Source: Pseudoalteromonas ulvae UL12
GTDB lineage: Bacteria; Pseudomonadota; Gammaproteobacteria; Enterobacterales; Alteromonadaceae
DNA: 64,000 nt
Reading direction: 5' to 3'
NCBI RefSeq assembly: GCF_014925405.1
Contig: NZ_AQHJ01000034.1
Span: forward strand, 1 to 64,000
The notes under the pieces are model-generated. The model saw only the letters and a list, made by a program, of their open reading frames with translations, did no database searches and was not told the DNA's origin. The position numbers and the translations under genes are program-made. This document shows, in pieces, positions 1-8,404 of the stretch (the first letter of the stretch is position 1; every line of letters starts with the position of its first letter).

Positions 1-34
1 TCAGTTGCCAGAATGTTAGACGCAACCTAAGGTT
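1..34 (+). repeat. tRNA-Gly-like remnant, cut by window edge
   Basis: Bases 1-34 match the interior of the remnants at 71-123 and 268-320 (tcagttgcc...gacgcaacctaaggtt). The sequence then passes directly into the 'ctaagtaagaat' spacer that elsewhere follows the intact tRNA at 152-227. This implies that the tandem array continues to the left of the window. It lacks an anticodon loop and a 3' acceptor half and is not a functional tRNA. Confidence 0.6.
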
Positions 35-70
35 CTAAGTAAGAATTGAAATTACTAACTATTTTATGAA

Positions 71-123
71 GCGGCACTAGCTCAGTTGCCGGAATGTTAG
101 ACGCAACCTAAGGTTGTGCTCCA
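71..123 (+). repeat. Shortened tRNA-Gly-like remnant, copy 2
   Basis: The first 18 bases (gcggcactagctcagttg) are identical to the 5' end of the intact tRNA-Gly genes, and the last seven (tgctcca) resemble its 3' end. The middle is replaced: the anticodon arm is reduced to CAACC-TAA-GGTTG with a three-base loop, and no T-arm is present. It is 53 nt long against 76 nt for the real tRNA. It looks like an internally deleted duplicate. The copy at 268-320 is nearly identical, so the element has been duplicated together with the real tRNA. Confidence 0.65.
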
Positions 124-151
124 ACGGTAAAATAACTGGCTATTTTGTGAC

Positions 152-227
152 GCGGCACTAGCTCAGTTGGTAGAGCGCAACCTTGCCAAGGTTGAGGTCA
201 CGAGTTCGAGCCTCGTGTGCCGCTCCA
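152..227 (+). tRNA. tRNA-Gly (anticodon GCC), copy 1
   Basis: The 76-nt gene has a perfect 7-bp acceptor stem (GCGGCAC/GTGCCGC), D-arm GCTC...GAGC, anticodon stem CAACC/GGTTG around loop TTGCCAA (anticodon GCC), T-arm with TTCGA, discriminator T and encoded CCA. It reads glycine GGC/GGU codons. It is identical to the copy at 348-423 and sits in a repeat of about 196 bp. Confidence 0.97.
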
Positions 228-267
228 AGTTCTAAGTAAGAATAAAAACTACTGACTATTTTACAAA

Positions 268-320
268 ACGGCACTAGTTCAGTTGCCAGAATGTTAGACG
301 CAACCTAAGGTTGTGCTCCA
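268..320 (+). repeat. Shortened tRNA-Gly-like remnant, copy 3
   Basis: This 53-nt element differs from the remnant at 71-123 at a few positions (acggcactagttcag versus gcggcactagctcag, and tgccaga versus tgccgga). It keeps the same deletion and the same CAACC-TAA-GGTTG mini-hairpin. It lies 41 nt after the first intact tRNA and 27 nt before the second, in the same arrangement as copy 2, with shared flanking spacers. Confidence 0.65.
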
Positions 321-347
321 ACGGTAAAATCACTGACTATCTATGAC

Positions 348-423
348 GCGGCACTAGCTCAGTTGGTAGAGCGCAACCTTGCCAAGGTTGAGGTCACGAG
401 TTCGAGCCTCGTGTGCCGCTCCA
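348..423 (+). tRNA. tRNA-Gly (anticodon GCC), copy 2
   Basis: This gene is base-for-base identical to the tRNA at 152-227: same acceptor stem, GCC anticodon and encoded CCA. It is the last member of the array. Downstream is T-rich sequence without a clear hairpin. Duplicate tRNA-Gly(GCC) genes are common in fast-growing marine gammaproteobacteria; the 196-bp period indicates unequal crossing-over or tandem duplication. Confidence 0.97.
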
Positions 424-535
424 ATCTCTTTGTCTTTTATTCCTTGATATAACCACCTTATTGATTTTATCACCCCATCTCAATTTATCGCTTCTCGCAC
501 TATACTTTACATATTTCCTCCTTATTCTTGAATCG

Positions 536-733
536 ATGGCCATAAAAAATCCTTGTATTCAAAACTGTTGCTTAGATCCCAATGATAGGTGTTTGGGTTG
601 CTTTCGTACGCTTTGTGAAATTTTAGCCTGGCGAGCCATGAGCGATCAGGAAAAACAGGCTACGCTAATACTATGCAATCAGCGCAAAGTGGAACAAAGC
701 GAATATGTTAAAAAGGATATTAATAGTCGATAA
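536..733 (+). CDS. DUF1289 family protein
   Basis: The 65-aa protein begins MAIKNPCIQNC and carries the DUF1289 pattern: a cluster of cysteines (NPCIQNCCLDPNDRCLGC) followed by a conserved hydrophobic/acidic stretch (EILAW..MSDQEK) near residue 30. The family is small, cytoplasmic and of unknown function; the cysteines suggest metal binding. The open frame extends upstream to 413, but that extension overlaps the tRNA at 348-423 and has no family similarity, so the ATG at 536 is preferred. Its 3' end overlaps the next gene by 29 nt, suggesting one transcript with the sensor kinase. Confidence 0.8.
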   Translation: MAIKNPCIQNCCLDPNDRCLGCFRTLCEILAWRAMSDQEKQATLILCNQRKVEQSEYVKKDINSR

Positions 734-2693
734 CTCGAGTGTGTTAGCCATGAGAGTTAAGGCATTGTTAGAATTGATTGGTTGCGAGGCAGTGTTATGC
801 CACTTTAGTGAGGTAGAAAAAATTCTCTTAGAGCAATCTTTTGAGATGATTGCCATTGCTCACGGTATTCCGATTACTTTAATCGAGCAAATTAAACCTT
901 TTTTAAAATCAGTTCCAACGCTATTAATTGCGCCTAATAGCCAAGGGGGAACTGTGATAGATTCTTTCTCGGATATTTATCGGCTTTTACCTGACTCTCA
1001 AGTGATCTATCCCTTTTATGATAACAAAGAGTTAATTGGTATTTTAGAAGGGCAGTTAATGATGAATGAAGATGAGGTTGAAATTTTGCTTCCTCGGATT
1101 TTATTGGTCGATAGTGAGTTAGATAAATTAGCTGAGTTAGAAACTGCATTAAAGGGAGCGCATATAGATGTTGTTACAGCGACCTCACTGAAAGAAGCAA
1201 TAGAGCAATCGATTGCTTATAAGATAGATATATTAATTTCTGACTTTAATTTGCCTCATTGCAGCGGTATTGATGTTTATCGAAAAGTGAAAGGGATTAA
1301 TCCTGACTGTCGGTGTCTATTGATTACCTCTGAAGCTCTTCAAAGTACTTTGATTGAGGCAATCCGTATTGGTGTTGATGATGTTTTAGAGAAACCGCTG
1401 GATCAGAGCTTGTTGCTGCAGTCTGTCCATAAAATGTGGCAAACTGAATTACTAAAACGCAATAACACTGAGCTTGTTGAGCGCCTCCAAGATACCGTTG
1501 ACGCATTAATTGAAAAAGATAGTTTGTTACGTGTTATTTATAAAAATACCCCTGATGGAATTATTTTATTTCAAAAATCAGGAAAAGTTTTAGAAGCGAA
1601 TGATTCTTGTAGCTCACTATTTTCGGTAGAGCGAGATAAGTTAGTCGGCCATTCAATGTATGATCTGATTGATCGAGATTCAGTTAATGAGATCCAAGAT
1701 GCAATAGCAATGGCTTTGCATAATAAACAATTTCATTGTGATTTAAGTGTCACAAATAATTTAGGGACAGTTATCCCTTTGGCTGGTTCCTTTAGTGAAA
1801 TAGATTTTCATGGCGAGTCAGCATTTGCTGCTGTTCTTAAGGATGTTTCCCACCTTAAACATAAAGAAGATCTGTTGCGTGAAGCGAAAGCTTTACTTGA
1901 GCATAAGGTTCAAAGCCGTACCGCAGAACTACAAGCCGCAAAAGAACAGGCCGAAATGGCTAATCAAAGTAAGTCTGAATTTTTAGCTAATATGTCCCAT
2001 GAACTCAGAACGCCGATGCATTCTATTTTGAGTTTTTCTCAGTTTGGCTTGGAAAAACTATCGAAAGAGCCTATTCCTGTCGACAAACTAGAAAAGTACT
2101 TGTCTCGGATTGAGACCAGTGGTCAGCGATTACTTTCTTTGCTTAATAACTTACTCGATCTCTCTAAATTGGATGCAGGTCAATTCCCCTTTAATCCGAG
2201 TAAACAAGAAATCCTCAGCATTATCAGAACGGGTATCGAAGATGTCTCTGGTAGCGCCTTGTCTAAAAGTATTCAAATTAGGTTAAATGAAAGTGATTTC
2301 TCATCGTGCTATTTAGAGTGTGATGCATCACATATTAATCAGATTATTCGGAACTTATTGGGCAACGCCATTAAGTTCAGTGACGCAAATAGTTTTATCG
2401 ATGTGATTCTGCGTAAAGAGCAAAACAGTGTATTAGTGCAAATAAAGGATAGCGGTATTGGGATCCCTGATAGTGAGCTTGAGCATATTTTTGATAAATT
2501 TGCGCAAAGCTCCACCACGAATAAAGGAGCAGGGGGAACCGGTTTAGGCTTAGCAATTTGTCGTGAGTTTGTTAGCTTGCACCATGGCAAAATTTGGGCG
2601 CAAAATAATTCTGATAAAGGGGCCTCTATTTTTATCTCTTTACCAATCAATACAACAAATCAAACATTAAGTAGTGAAATCTTAATGTCTTGA
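705..2693 (+). CDS. Hybrid sensor histidine kinase with two N-terminal receiver domains
   Basis: The 662-aa protein has no predicted membrane segment, so it is probably cytoplasmic. Domains in order: a receiver-like domain (about 1-117) that lacks a phosphoacceptor aspartate (the usual D position reads IAIAHG); a complete receiver (about 130-245, Asp in ILISDFNLP near residue 180, Lys in EKPL); a PAS domain (about 272-385, NTPDGI...ILF); a short coiled coil; HisKA with H-box FLANMSHELRTP (His near 432); and HATPase_c with N-box NLLGNAIKF and G-boxes DSGIGIP and GTGLGLAI. It probably takes its signal through the receivers or PAS and passes phosphate to a partner. The response regulator at 2792-3913 is the obvious candidate. 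The stimulus is unknown. Confidence 0.9.
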   Translation: MLKRILIVDNSSVLAMRVKALLELIGCEAVLCHFSEVEKILLEQSFEMIAIAHGIPITLIEQIKPFLKSVPTLLIAPNSQGGTVIDSFSDIYRLLPDSQVIYPFYDNKELIGILEGQLMMNEDEVEILLPRILLVDSELDKLAELETALKGAHIDVVTATSLKEAIEQSIAYKIDILISDFNLPHCSGIDVYRKVKGINPDCRCLLITSEALQSTLIEAIRIGVDDVLEKPLDQSLLLQSVHKMWQTELLKRNNTELVERLQDTVDALIEKDSLLRVIYKNTPDGIILFQKSGKVLEANDSCSSLFSVERDKLVGHSMYDLIDRDSVNEIQDAIAMALHNKQFHCDLSVTNNLGTVIPLAGSFSEIDFHGESAFAAVLKDVSHLKHKEDLLREAKALLEHKVQSRTAELQAAKEQAEMANQSKSEFLANMSHELRTPMHSILSFSQFGLEKLSKEPIPVDKLEKYLSRIETSGQRLLSLLNNLLDLSKLDAGQFPFNPSKQEILSIIRTGIEDVSGSALSKSIQIRLNESDFSSCYLECDASHINQIIRNLLGNAIKFSDANSFIDVILRKEQNSVLVQIKDSGIGIPDSELEHIFDKFAQSSTTNKGAGGTGLGLAICREFVSLHHGKIWAQNNSDKGASIFISLPINTTNQTLSSEILMS

Positions 2694-2731
2694 CTACGCT
2701 TATAAAAAGACTGCGTGTTAAGAGCAAAAGG

Positions 2732-2754
2732 TAACAAAAGGCTTTATTTTGTTA
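2732..2754. repeat. 8-bp inverted repeat between kinase and regulator
   Basis: TAACAAAA (2732-2739) and TTTTGTTA (2747-2754) are perfect inverted repeats around a 7-nt loop in the 98-bp gap between the kinase and the response regulator. No long T-run follows, so it may be an operator or a weak hairpin rather than a terminator. Confidence 0.35.
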
Positions 2755-2791
2755 ACTCGATTATTTGATACAAGGAACCTGTGGGGGAAGT

Positions 2792-3913
2792 ATGTCAAAA
2801 CACATAATTTTAGCAGTAGATGATGAGCCTTTTAATTTAGAGATTATTGAAGAAATTTTAGAAGATGATTACCAACTCCATTTTGCATCAAATGGACCTG
2901 AATGTTTAAGCGTTGTTGAAGGTATTGCCCCCGAAGTGATTTTGCTTGATGTCAGTATGCCAGATATGGATGGGTATGAGGTCTGTCGACAACTCAAAAG
3001 TAATCCAGCAACCGCTGATATCATGGTGATGTTTGTATCTGCTCGCGGCACCATTGAAGAGCGGATTGAAGGGTATAATGTTGGTGCTGAAGATTATATT
3101 GTTAAGCCATTTGCAAAAGAAGAAATCAAAGCCAAGCTCAACTCTTTATTTAAGGTGATTGAAGAGCGCAAACAATTAGAACGTCAGGTTGAAGATGCAA
3201 CAGAAACTGCTTTCAACGCCATGACCAACAGCAGTGAGATGGGTAATATTGTTCAATACATTGAAAATATTGGCCACCTTGAAGATCCTGCTGATTTAGC
3301 TAAAGCATTAATTCAGTGTATTAAAGGGTTTTCCCTTAAGTCTTGTATTGCCTTTCGTTACAACGATAAAGTGACTCACTTTAGCTCGGAAGGTGCTTGT
3401 TCACCCATGGTAATAGAGCTATTTGAGCTGTTGTACTGTAAAGGGCGCTTATACGAGTTTCCCCCAAGAATATTAGTGAATTATCCAAAAATTAGTTTAT
3501 TAATCTTAAATCTACCGATGAATGATCCTGAAAAATTAGGTCGAATCCGTGATCATATTTGTTTTATTGTCAGTGTCACTGAGCAACAGCTAGATGCTAT
3601 TTTAACTAAGCGTAAATTACAGTATCAAAAAATGCAGTTACAACGCGCATTTTCTCTTGTGCGTGATAAATTCGAAGACTTAGTGGGGGTTCTGAATCTC
3701 AGCCATGAAATGAATGAAGCGATTTTTAGAGATCTGCAGGATGAATTTGAAATGCGGATCCCTCATATGGGGTTGGATGACGATCAAGAGCAATACATTT
3801 ATAAAAAAGTCGATGACACTATTCTACGTTCAGTGGCTCGGGAAGATTTATTGACAGATGTTAAGCGCGCTTTTTTTGACATCGAACAAGACTTACAGCA
3901 GATGCTTGAATAA
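2792..3913 (+). CDS. Response regulator with uncharacterised C-terminal region
   Basis: The 373-aa protein starts MSKHIILAVDDEP. Residues 1-125 form a canonical receiver: acidic pair DD at 10-11, phosphoacceptor Asp near 53 in LLDVSMPDMDG, and Lys in IVKPFA. Beyond an acidic coiled-coil linker the rest (about 140-373) contains no helix-turn-helix, GGDEF, EAL or HD motif that I recognise. It has a helical, possibly GAF-like middle and a charged C-terminal helix. The open frame could start at TTG 2765, but ATG 2792 has a GGGGAAG site immediately upstream and matches receiver N-termini. It is the likely partner of the upstream hybrid kinase. Confidence 0.82.
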   Translation: MSKHIILAVDDEPFNLEIIEEILEDDYQLHFASNGPECLSVVEGIAPEVILLDVSMPDMDGYEVCRQLKSNPATADIMVMFVSARGTIEERIEGYNVGAEDYIVKPFAKEEIKAKLNSLFKVIEERKQLERQVEDATETAFNAMTNSSEMGNIVQYIENIGHLEDPADLAKALIQCIKGFSLKSCIAFRYNDKVTHFSSEGACSPMVIELFELLYCKGRLYEFPPRILVNYPKISLLILNLPMNDPEKLGRIRDHICFIVSVTEQQLDAILTKRKLQYQKMQLQRAFSLVRDKFEDLVGVLNLSHEMNEAIFRDLQDEFEMRIPHMGLDDDQEQYIYKKVDDTILRSVAREDLLTDVKRAFFDIEQDLQQMLE

Positions 3914-3920
3914 CGCTCAG

Positions 3921-5048
3921 TTAAGCATCTCTGGGTAAGCCTTTTTCAATCGCTTTGATTAAACGCTGTGTTTTTTTATTTTGCTCGCGTTTTCTTAATT
4001 GCTCGGAAATGGCCCATTCAATATGTTCGCTCACTAACGGTGATGCATTAAGATTGGCCTCTTTAAGTGTAGAGATGATGTGTTCATTGAAAGAGGCATT
4101 ACCTAAACCAACCGCTAGATTTCTTAACCAACGTTGATGACCAATTCTGCGAATAGCACTGCCTTCGGTATTTTTTAAAAATGTGGCTTCATCCCATGAA
4201 AAAAGCTCAATTAACTCTTTATCTTTTAATTGTTTACGAGCATGAAAATCATCTTCAGCAGTCAGTTGCCCATAGCGATTCCATGGACAAATAAGTTGGC
4301 AATCATCACAGCCATAAACACGATTACCAATCAAAGGACGAAACTCAATTGGAATGGCTCCTTGTAACTCGATAGTTAAATAAGATATGCATCGCCTCGC
4401 ATCCACAACATATGGCTCAACAATTGCGTTAGTTGGGCATAGCTTTATACAAGCGACACAGCTGCCGCACTTTTCTTCGACAGGTCCATCGATTGGTAAA
4501 GGCAGATCAATGAATAACTCTCCTAAGAAAAACCACGAGCCGGCTTCTTGATTCAAAATTAAGCTGTGCTTACCTGTCCAACCTAATCCTGATTTTTCTG
4601 CTAATTGTCTTTCTAAAACCGGAGCGGAATCAACGAATGGACGAAAACCAAATTGCCCAACTTGCTGTTCAATGCGTTCTCCTAGTTTCTTAAGACGATT
4701 GCGCATAAGTTTATGGTAGTCGCGCCCAAGGGCGTATCGGCTAATGTAGGCTTTGTCTGTATTTTTGAGATTTTTTGCAAAACTGGCATCGGGTGGCAGG
4801 TAGTTCATTCTAACGCAAATCACTCGTTGTGTGCCTGGAACTAGTTCAGCTGGTCGTGCGCGCTTCATACCATGCGCGGCCATATACTCCATTTCACCAT
4901 GGTAACCAAGTGCTAACCAGCGCTTAAGTTGGCTTTCGTGCTCACTTAAGTTGATATCACTGATGGCAACTTGATCAAAGCCAAGCTCGGTGCCCCATTG
5001 CTTAATTTGTAGAGCTAGTTCAGGATAGTTAATATTCGGTGCAGTCAC
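3921..5048 (-). CDS. queG: Epoxyqueuosine reductase QueG
   Basis: The 375-aa protein catalyses the last step of queuosine synthesis in tRNA, reducing epoxyqueuosine with cobalamin and two [4Fe-4S] clusters. The N-terminal region has the family stretch IKQWGTELGFDQV and YHGEMEYMAAHGMKR. The C-terminal half has ferredoxin-like CGSCVACIKLCP and CDDCQLICPWNR cysteine sets. The start was set at GTG 5048 (VTAPNINYPELA) because known QueG proteins begin just before this helix; the open frame reaches 5147 but would run far into nnr. It is divergent from nnr, with start codons only 2 bp apart. Confidence 0.93.
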   Translation of the reverse strand: MTAPNINYPELALQIKQWGTELGFDQVAISDINLSEHESQLKRWLALGYHGEMEYMAAHGMKRARPAELVPGTQRVICVRMNYLPPDASFAKNLKNTDKAYISRYALGRDYHKLMRNRLKKLGERIEQQVGQFGFRPFVDSAPVLERQLAEKSGLGWTGKHSLILNQEAGSWFFLGELFIDLPLPIDGPVEEKCGSCVACIKLCPTNAIVEPYVVDARRCISYLTIELQGAIPIEFRPLIGNRVYGCDDCQLICPWNRYGQLTAEDDFHARKQLKDKELIELFSWDEATFLKNTEGSAIRRIGHQRWLRNLAVGLGNASFNEHIISTLKEANLNASPLVSEHIEWAISEQLRKREQNKKTQRLIKAIEKGLPRDA

Positions 5049-5050
5049 AG

Positions 5051-6568
5051 ATGAGCCATATGAAAAAAATGTACACTGATAATTTACCACAAATCGCCTA
5101 TGCAGCGGAACAAGTTCAGCAGCATGAAGCTCAAGTTGCCAATACATGCGGCATTGCGATGTTTGATTTAATGAAGCAAGCAGGGTTGGCTGTTTATCAG
5201 GTTATCGGTGACGTTTACCCAAATGCATCACGGATCTTAATTTTTACTGGTGCAGGAAATAATGCCGGTGATGGCTACATTGTTGCTGACTTGGCGTTGA
5301 TGGATAATTACCAAGTCACGGTTGTGGCACTTAAAGCTCCTGAATGTTTAACAGGAGACGCAAAACGTGCATTTGAATTATTTTCTCGTCATCAGCACGC
5401 GCCGATAAGTTGGCACGCGTTTATTAATGATTCTGCTGCGGATTATGATGTTGTCATTGATGCAATGTTGGGAACTGGCTTTTCGGGACCTCTCAAAGAC
5501 TCTTTCAGTAATGCATGCGCTTGGGTTAATAAACAACATAACATACCTGTTATTGCTGTTGATGTGCCTACAGGCGTTAATGCCAATTCTAGTCAGGTAT
5601 GTGAGCAGGCTATTTTCGCTGACGTTACAGTTAGTTTTATCGCCTTAAAACAAGGTTTGCTGACTGGTTTGGCAAAAGAACATGTTGGGCAGTTATTGTT
5701 TGCTGGTTTAGGTATCGATGATACTTTTTCAATAACCATACCCACAGCGATTACCTTTAAACGCCTCTCATACCTTAAAGAGGCTTTGGCAAAAAGAAGC
5801 CTCAGCACGTACAAAAACCAGTTAGGTCATGTGTTATGTATTGGTGGAAATCTTGGGATGGCCGGTGCAATTCGTTTATCTGCAGAAGCTGCATTACGCA
5901 GTGGGGCTGGGCTGGTAAGTGTAGCGACACACCCTGAAAATTGCGCGCTAGTTCAACAAGGCCGCTATGAATTAATGGTTCATGGCATGCGTTCACCCAA
6001 TGAAATAACTCAGTTGATTGCAAAAGCTTCAGTGATAGTTATAGGGCCTGGATTAGGACAAGATGAGTGGTCGCGAGCATTGTTTAAAATAGTACTTAAC
6101 AAAGCCTCAGTGCCGGTTATTATTGATGCTGATGGTTTGAACTTACTTGCATCATTGCAGTCAACGTCATTACCAAAAGGGTCTGTTTTGACTCCGCACC
6201 AAGGGGAAATGAAGCGTCTTTTGAGTGCAACAAAAAATCAATGGTGTGAAGATCGCTTTGATTGCGTACGGACATTGGCCAAAATGTATCAGGCTGTTGC
6301 GATTTACAAAGGCCCAGGGACCTTGGTTTGTGAACAAGATCGTATAAATATCAATCAAACAGGTTCTGCTGCGTTAGCGAGTGCTGGGATGGGTGATGTG
6401 TTATCTGGTATTATTGCCGGATTAATTGCTCAAAAAATGAATGCGTTTGAAGCCACTCAGTTGGCTGTTGCAATTCATGGGGCGGCAGCTCAGAATATTG
6501 AACACTTAGGTTCGCGCGGTTTGTTGGCGAGTGACTTATTTCCTGAGATTAGACGCCTGATTGGCTAG
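5051..6568 (+). CDS. nnr: Bifunctional NAD(P)H-hydrate epimerase / ADP-dependent dehydratase
   Basis: The protein of about 505 aa repairs hydrated NADH and NADPH. The N-terminal YjeF_N epimerase domain (about 10-220) shows GAGNNAGDGYIVA and VIDAMLGTGFSGPL. The C-terminal YjeF_C kinase-like dehydratase domain (about 230-505) shows GGNLGMAGAIRLS, VIDADGLN, LTPHQGEM and GMGDVLSGIIAGL. The start could be ATG 5051, 5060 or 5069 or GTG 5039; 5051 is chosen as the longest ATG start not overlapping the queG start codon. It is followed at 5 bp by tsaE, the usual gammaproteobacterial order. Confidence 0.93.
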   Translation: MSHMKKMYTDNLPQIAYAAEQVQQHEAQVANTCGIAMFDLMKQAGLAVYQVIGDVYPNASRILIFTGAGNNAGDGYIVADLALMDNYQVTVVALKAPECLTGDAKRAFELFSRHQHAPISWHAFINDSAADYDVVIDAMLGTGFSGPLKDSFSNACAWVNKQHNIPVIAVDVPTGVNANSSQVCEQAIFADVTVSFIALKQGLLTGLAKEHVGQLLFAGLGIDDTFSITIPTAITFKRLSYLKEALAKRSLSTYKNQLGHVLCIGGNLGMAGAIRLSAEAALRSGAGLVSVATHPENCALVQQGRYELMVHGMRSPNEITQLIAKASVIVIGPGLGQDEWSRALFKIVLNKASVPVIIDADGLNLLASLQSTSLPKGSVLTPHQGEMKRLLSATKNQWCEDRFDCVRTLAKMYQAVAIYKGPGTLVCEQDRININQTGSAALASAGMGDVLSGIIAGLIAQKMNAFEATQLAVAIHGAAAQNIEHLGSRGLLASDLFPEIRRLIG

Positions 6569-6572
6569 AGAG

Positions 6573-7049
6573 ATGAACATGTATAAATTTGAATGTGGCC
6601 TCAAAAACGAAGAAGCCACTGTTGCTATGGGCGCAATGCTTGCCAATGTGTTGGGTGATGGTGCGGTTGTGTTCTTACATGGTGATTTAGGTGCCGGAAA
6701 AACAACGCTAACCCGTGGCATTATTCAAGGCTTTGGGCATCAGGGAAAAGTTAAAAGTCCAACATATACGATTGTTGAGCCTTACGAGTTAGCAGAGCAT
6801 AATATTTATCACTTTGATTTGTATCGATTAGCGGATCCGGAAGAGCTCGAATTCATGGGAATTAGAGATTATTTTGCAAGCTCAGCTATATGTTTGATTG
6901 AATGGCCTGAAAAAGGTGGCTTATTGCTTGCTGAACCTGATTTACAGATCACCCTTGAGTATGTTGATGAACAACGAAAAATCAGTATCATGGGTAGTAC
7001 AGAGAAAGGTCAATCTATTGTTGCTAAACTAAAAACATATGCAAGTTAA
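6573..7049 (+). CDS. tsaE: tRNA threonylcarbamoyladenosine biosynthesis ATPase TsaE
   Basis: The 158-aa P-loop protein has Walker A GDLGAGKTTLTRG, then KSPTYTIVEPY, HFDLYRL and LIEWPEKG, all TsaE signatures. It supports TsaBCD in making t6A at position 37 of ANN-decoding tRNAs. The frame opens at TTG 6561, but ATG 6573 (or 6579) lies just after the nnr stop and gives the normal family length. Its end overlaps amiB by 11 nt, indicating translational coupling. Confidence 0.93.
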   Translation: MNMYKFECGLKNEEATVAMGAMLANVLGDGAVVFLHGDLGAGKTTLTRGIIQGFGHQGKVKSPTYTIVEPYELAEHNIYHFDLYRLADPEELEFMGIRDYFASSAICLIEWPEKGGLLLAEPDLQITLEYVDEQRKISIMGSTEKGQSIVAKLKTYAS

Positions 7050-8394
7050 CATACTAAAAATAATTATTTCGTGCCTTTGCTTACTGTTTGTTTGCAGTTT
7101 TCCTGCGCATGCAACAAAACAAAATGAGATCACCAGTGTTCGAGTCTGGCCTTCTCCACAAAGTACCCGAGTTGTCTTTGATCTTCAACAAAAGCCTGAA
7201 TTTAGCTATTTCATGCTAAAAAACCCGTTACGGTTGGTTGTCGATTTTAAAGAAACAAAACAAGACCAAGTATTGCCTCAGGTAACGGGGGAGCACTCGG
7301 TCATTTCAAAAATTAGATATAGTAAACCGAAGAAAAAGGGTTGGGTGCGGATTGTATTAGAGCTCAATCAGTCGGTAAAACCAGTCTTATTTGCCCTCGC
7401 GCCAACAGAGCCGTATACCGACAGATTGGTTGTTGATTTATATGGTAAAAACCCAGAGAAAAAAACCACACCAGCAATAGCTAAAAATCGTGATATTAGT
7501 GGCGATCGTGACATTGTTATTGCTGTTGTTGCTGGCCATGGTGGTGAAGATCCGGGTTCTATCGGTCCGTCTGGCACGTATGAGAAAACCATTACCTTAC
7601 AAATAGCAAAGCGGTTGGCTGCGCTTATCGACAAACAACCCGGTATGAAAGCGGTGTTGCCTCGAACCGGTGATTATTATGTCAAACTCAATACTCGTTC
7701 TGAGCGTGCTAGGCAGCACAAAGCTGATTTTTTAATTTCTATCCACGCTGATGCATTTGTGACGCCTCAGCCAAGTGGTGCGTCAGTGTTCGTATTATCT
7801 CTTCGTCGGGCTAATACTGAAACAGCGAAATGGATTGAGGATAGCGAAAAACAATCTGAGTTACTCGGTGGTGCAGCTGATGTAATAAAAGATACTCAAA
7901 ATGAAAAGTATTTAGCGCAAGCCTTGCTTGATATGTCGATGGATCACTCCATGAGAACTGGGATGCAAGTCGCTGATGAAGTGACCAAAGAGCTTGCTAA
8001 AGTCACTAAAATGCATAAAAAAAGGCCACAAGCAGCAAGCCTTGCGGTGCTTAAGTCTCCCGATATCCCCTCTATTTTGGTTGAGACTGGGTTTATTTCT
8101 AACCCTCAAGAAGAGCGGCTGTTGAAGACGCGAGAGCATCAAGATAAATTAGCCAAAGCCGTGTTTAAAGCGGTGCGCTCTCACTTTGAGAAAAATCCTC
8201 CAGATGATTCATTGTTTGCAAAACTCAAAGCGCAAAAACCTAGAGAAAACAGTGTTCACAAAGTACGTTCAGGAGAATCTCTTAGCGTGCTTGCCAATCA
8301 ATATGGTGTTTCTGTGGCGCAAATTAAGCAAGCGAATAACTTGAAAACGAACCGCCTGTTAATCGGCCAAACTCTCACTATTCCAAGAAGCTAA
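7039..8394 (+). CDS. amiB: N-acetylmuramoyl-L-alanine amidase with AMIN and LysM domains
   Basis: The 451-aa exported protein has a signal peptide (about 1-25, [17 protein letters not shown]), an AMIN targeting domain (about 30-130), an Amidase_3 zinc catalytic domain (about 160-385, with [20 protein letters not shown] and [11 protein letters not shown]) and one C-terminal LysM peptidoglycan-binding domain (about 405-450, [17 protein letters not shown]). It cleaves septal peptidoglycan during daughter-cell separation, probably under EnvC/NlpD-type activators. The tsaE-amiB-mutL order is conserved in gammaproteobacteria. Confidence 0.93.
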   Translation: MQVNILKIIISCLCLLFVCSFPAHATKQNEITSVRVWPSPQSTRVVFDLQQKPEFSYFMLKNPLRLVVDFKETKQDQVLPQVTGEHSVISKIRYSKPKKKGWVRIVLELNQSVKPVLFALAPTEPYTDRLVVDLYGKNPEKKTTPAIAKNRDISGDRDIVIAVVAGHGGEDPGSIGPSGTYEKTITLQIAKRLAALIDKQPGMKAVLPRTGDYYVKLNTRSERARQHKADFLISIHADAFVTPQPSGASVFVLSLRRANTETAKWIEDSEKQSELLGGAADVIKDTQNEKYLAQALLDMSMDHSMRTGMQVADEVTKELAKVTKMHKKRPQAASLAVLKSPDIPSILVETGFISNPQEERLLKTREHQDKLAKAVFKAVRSHFEKNPPDDSLFAKLKAQKPRENSVHKVRSGESLSVLANQYGVSVAQIKQANNLKTNRLLIGQTLTIPRS

Positions 8395-8404
8395 ATTAAT
8401 TAAA

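Noticed and set aside
71..123. Remnant as a functional tRNA
   Set aside because: It lacks an anticodon loop of seven bases and a T-arm, and is 53 nt long.
413..535. Upstream extension of the DUF1289 ORF starting at 413
   Set aside because: It would start inside the second tRNA-Gly gene and adds a hydrophobic stretch not found in the family; ATG 536 fits better.
2339..2650. Antisense 103-aa ORF inside the hybrid kinase
   Set aside because: It lies fully within the conserved HATPase domain and has no recognisable product.
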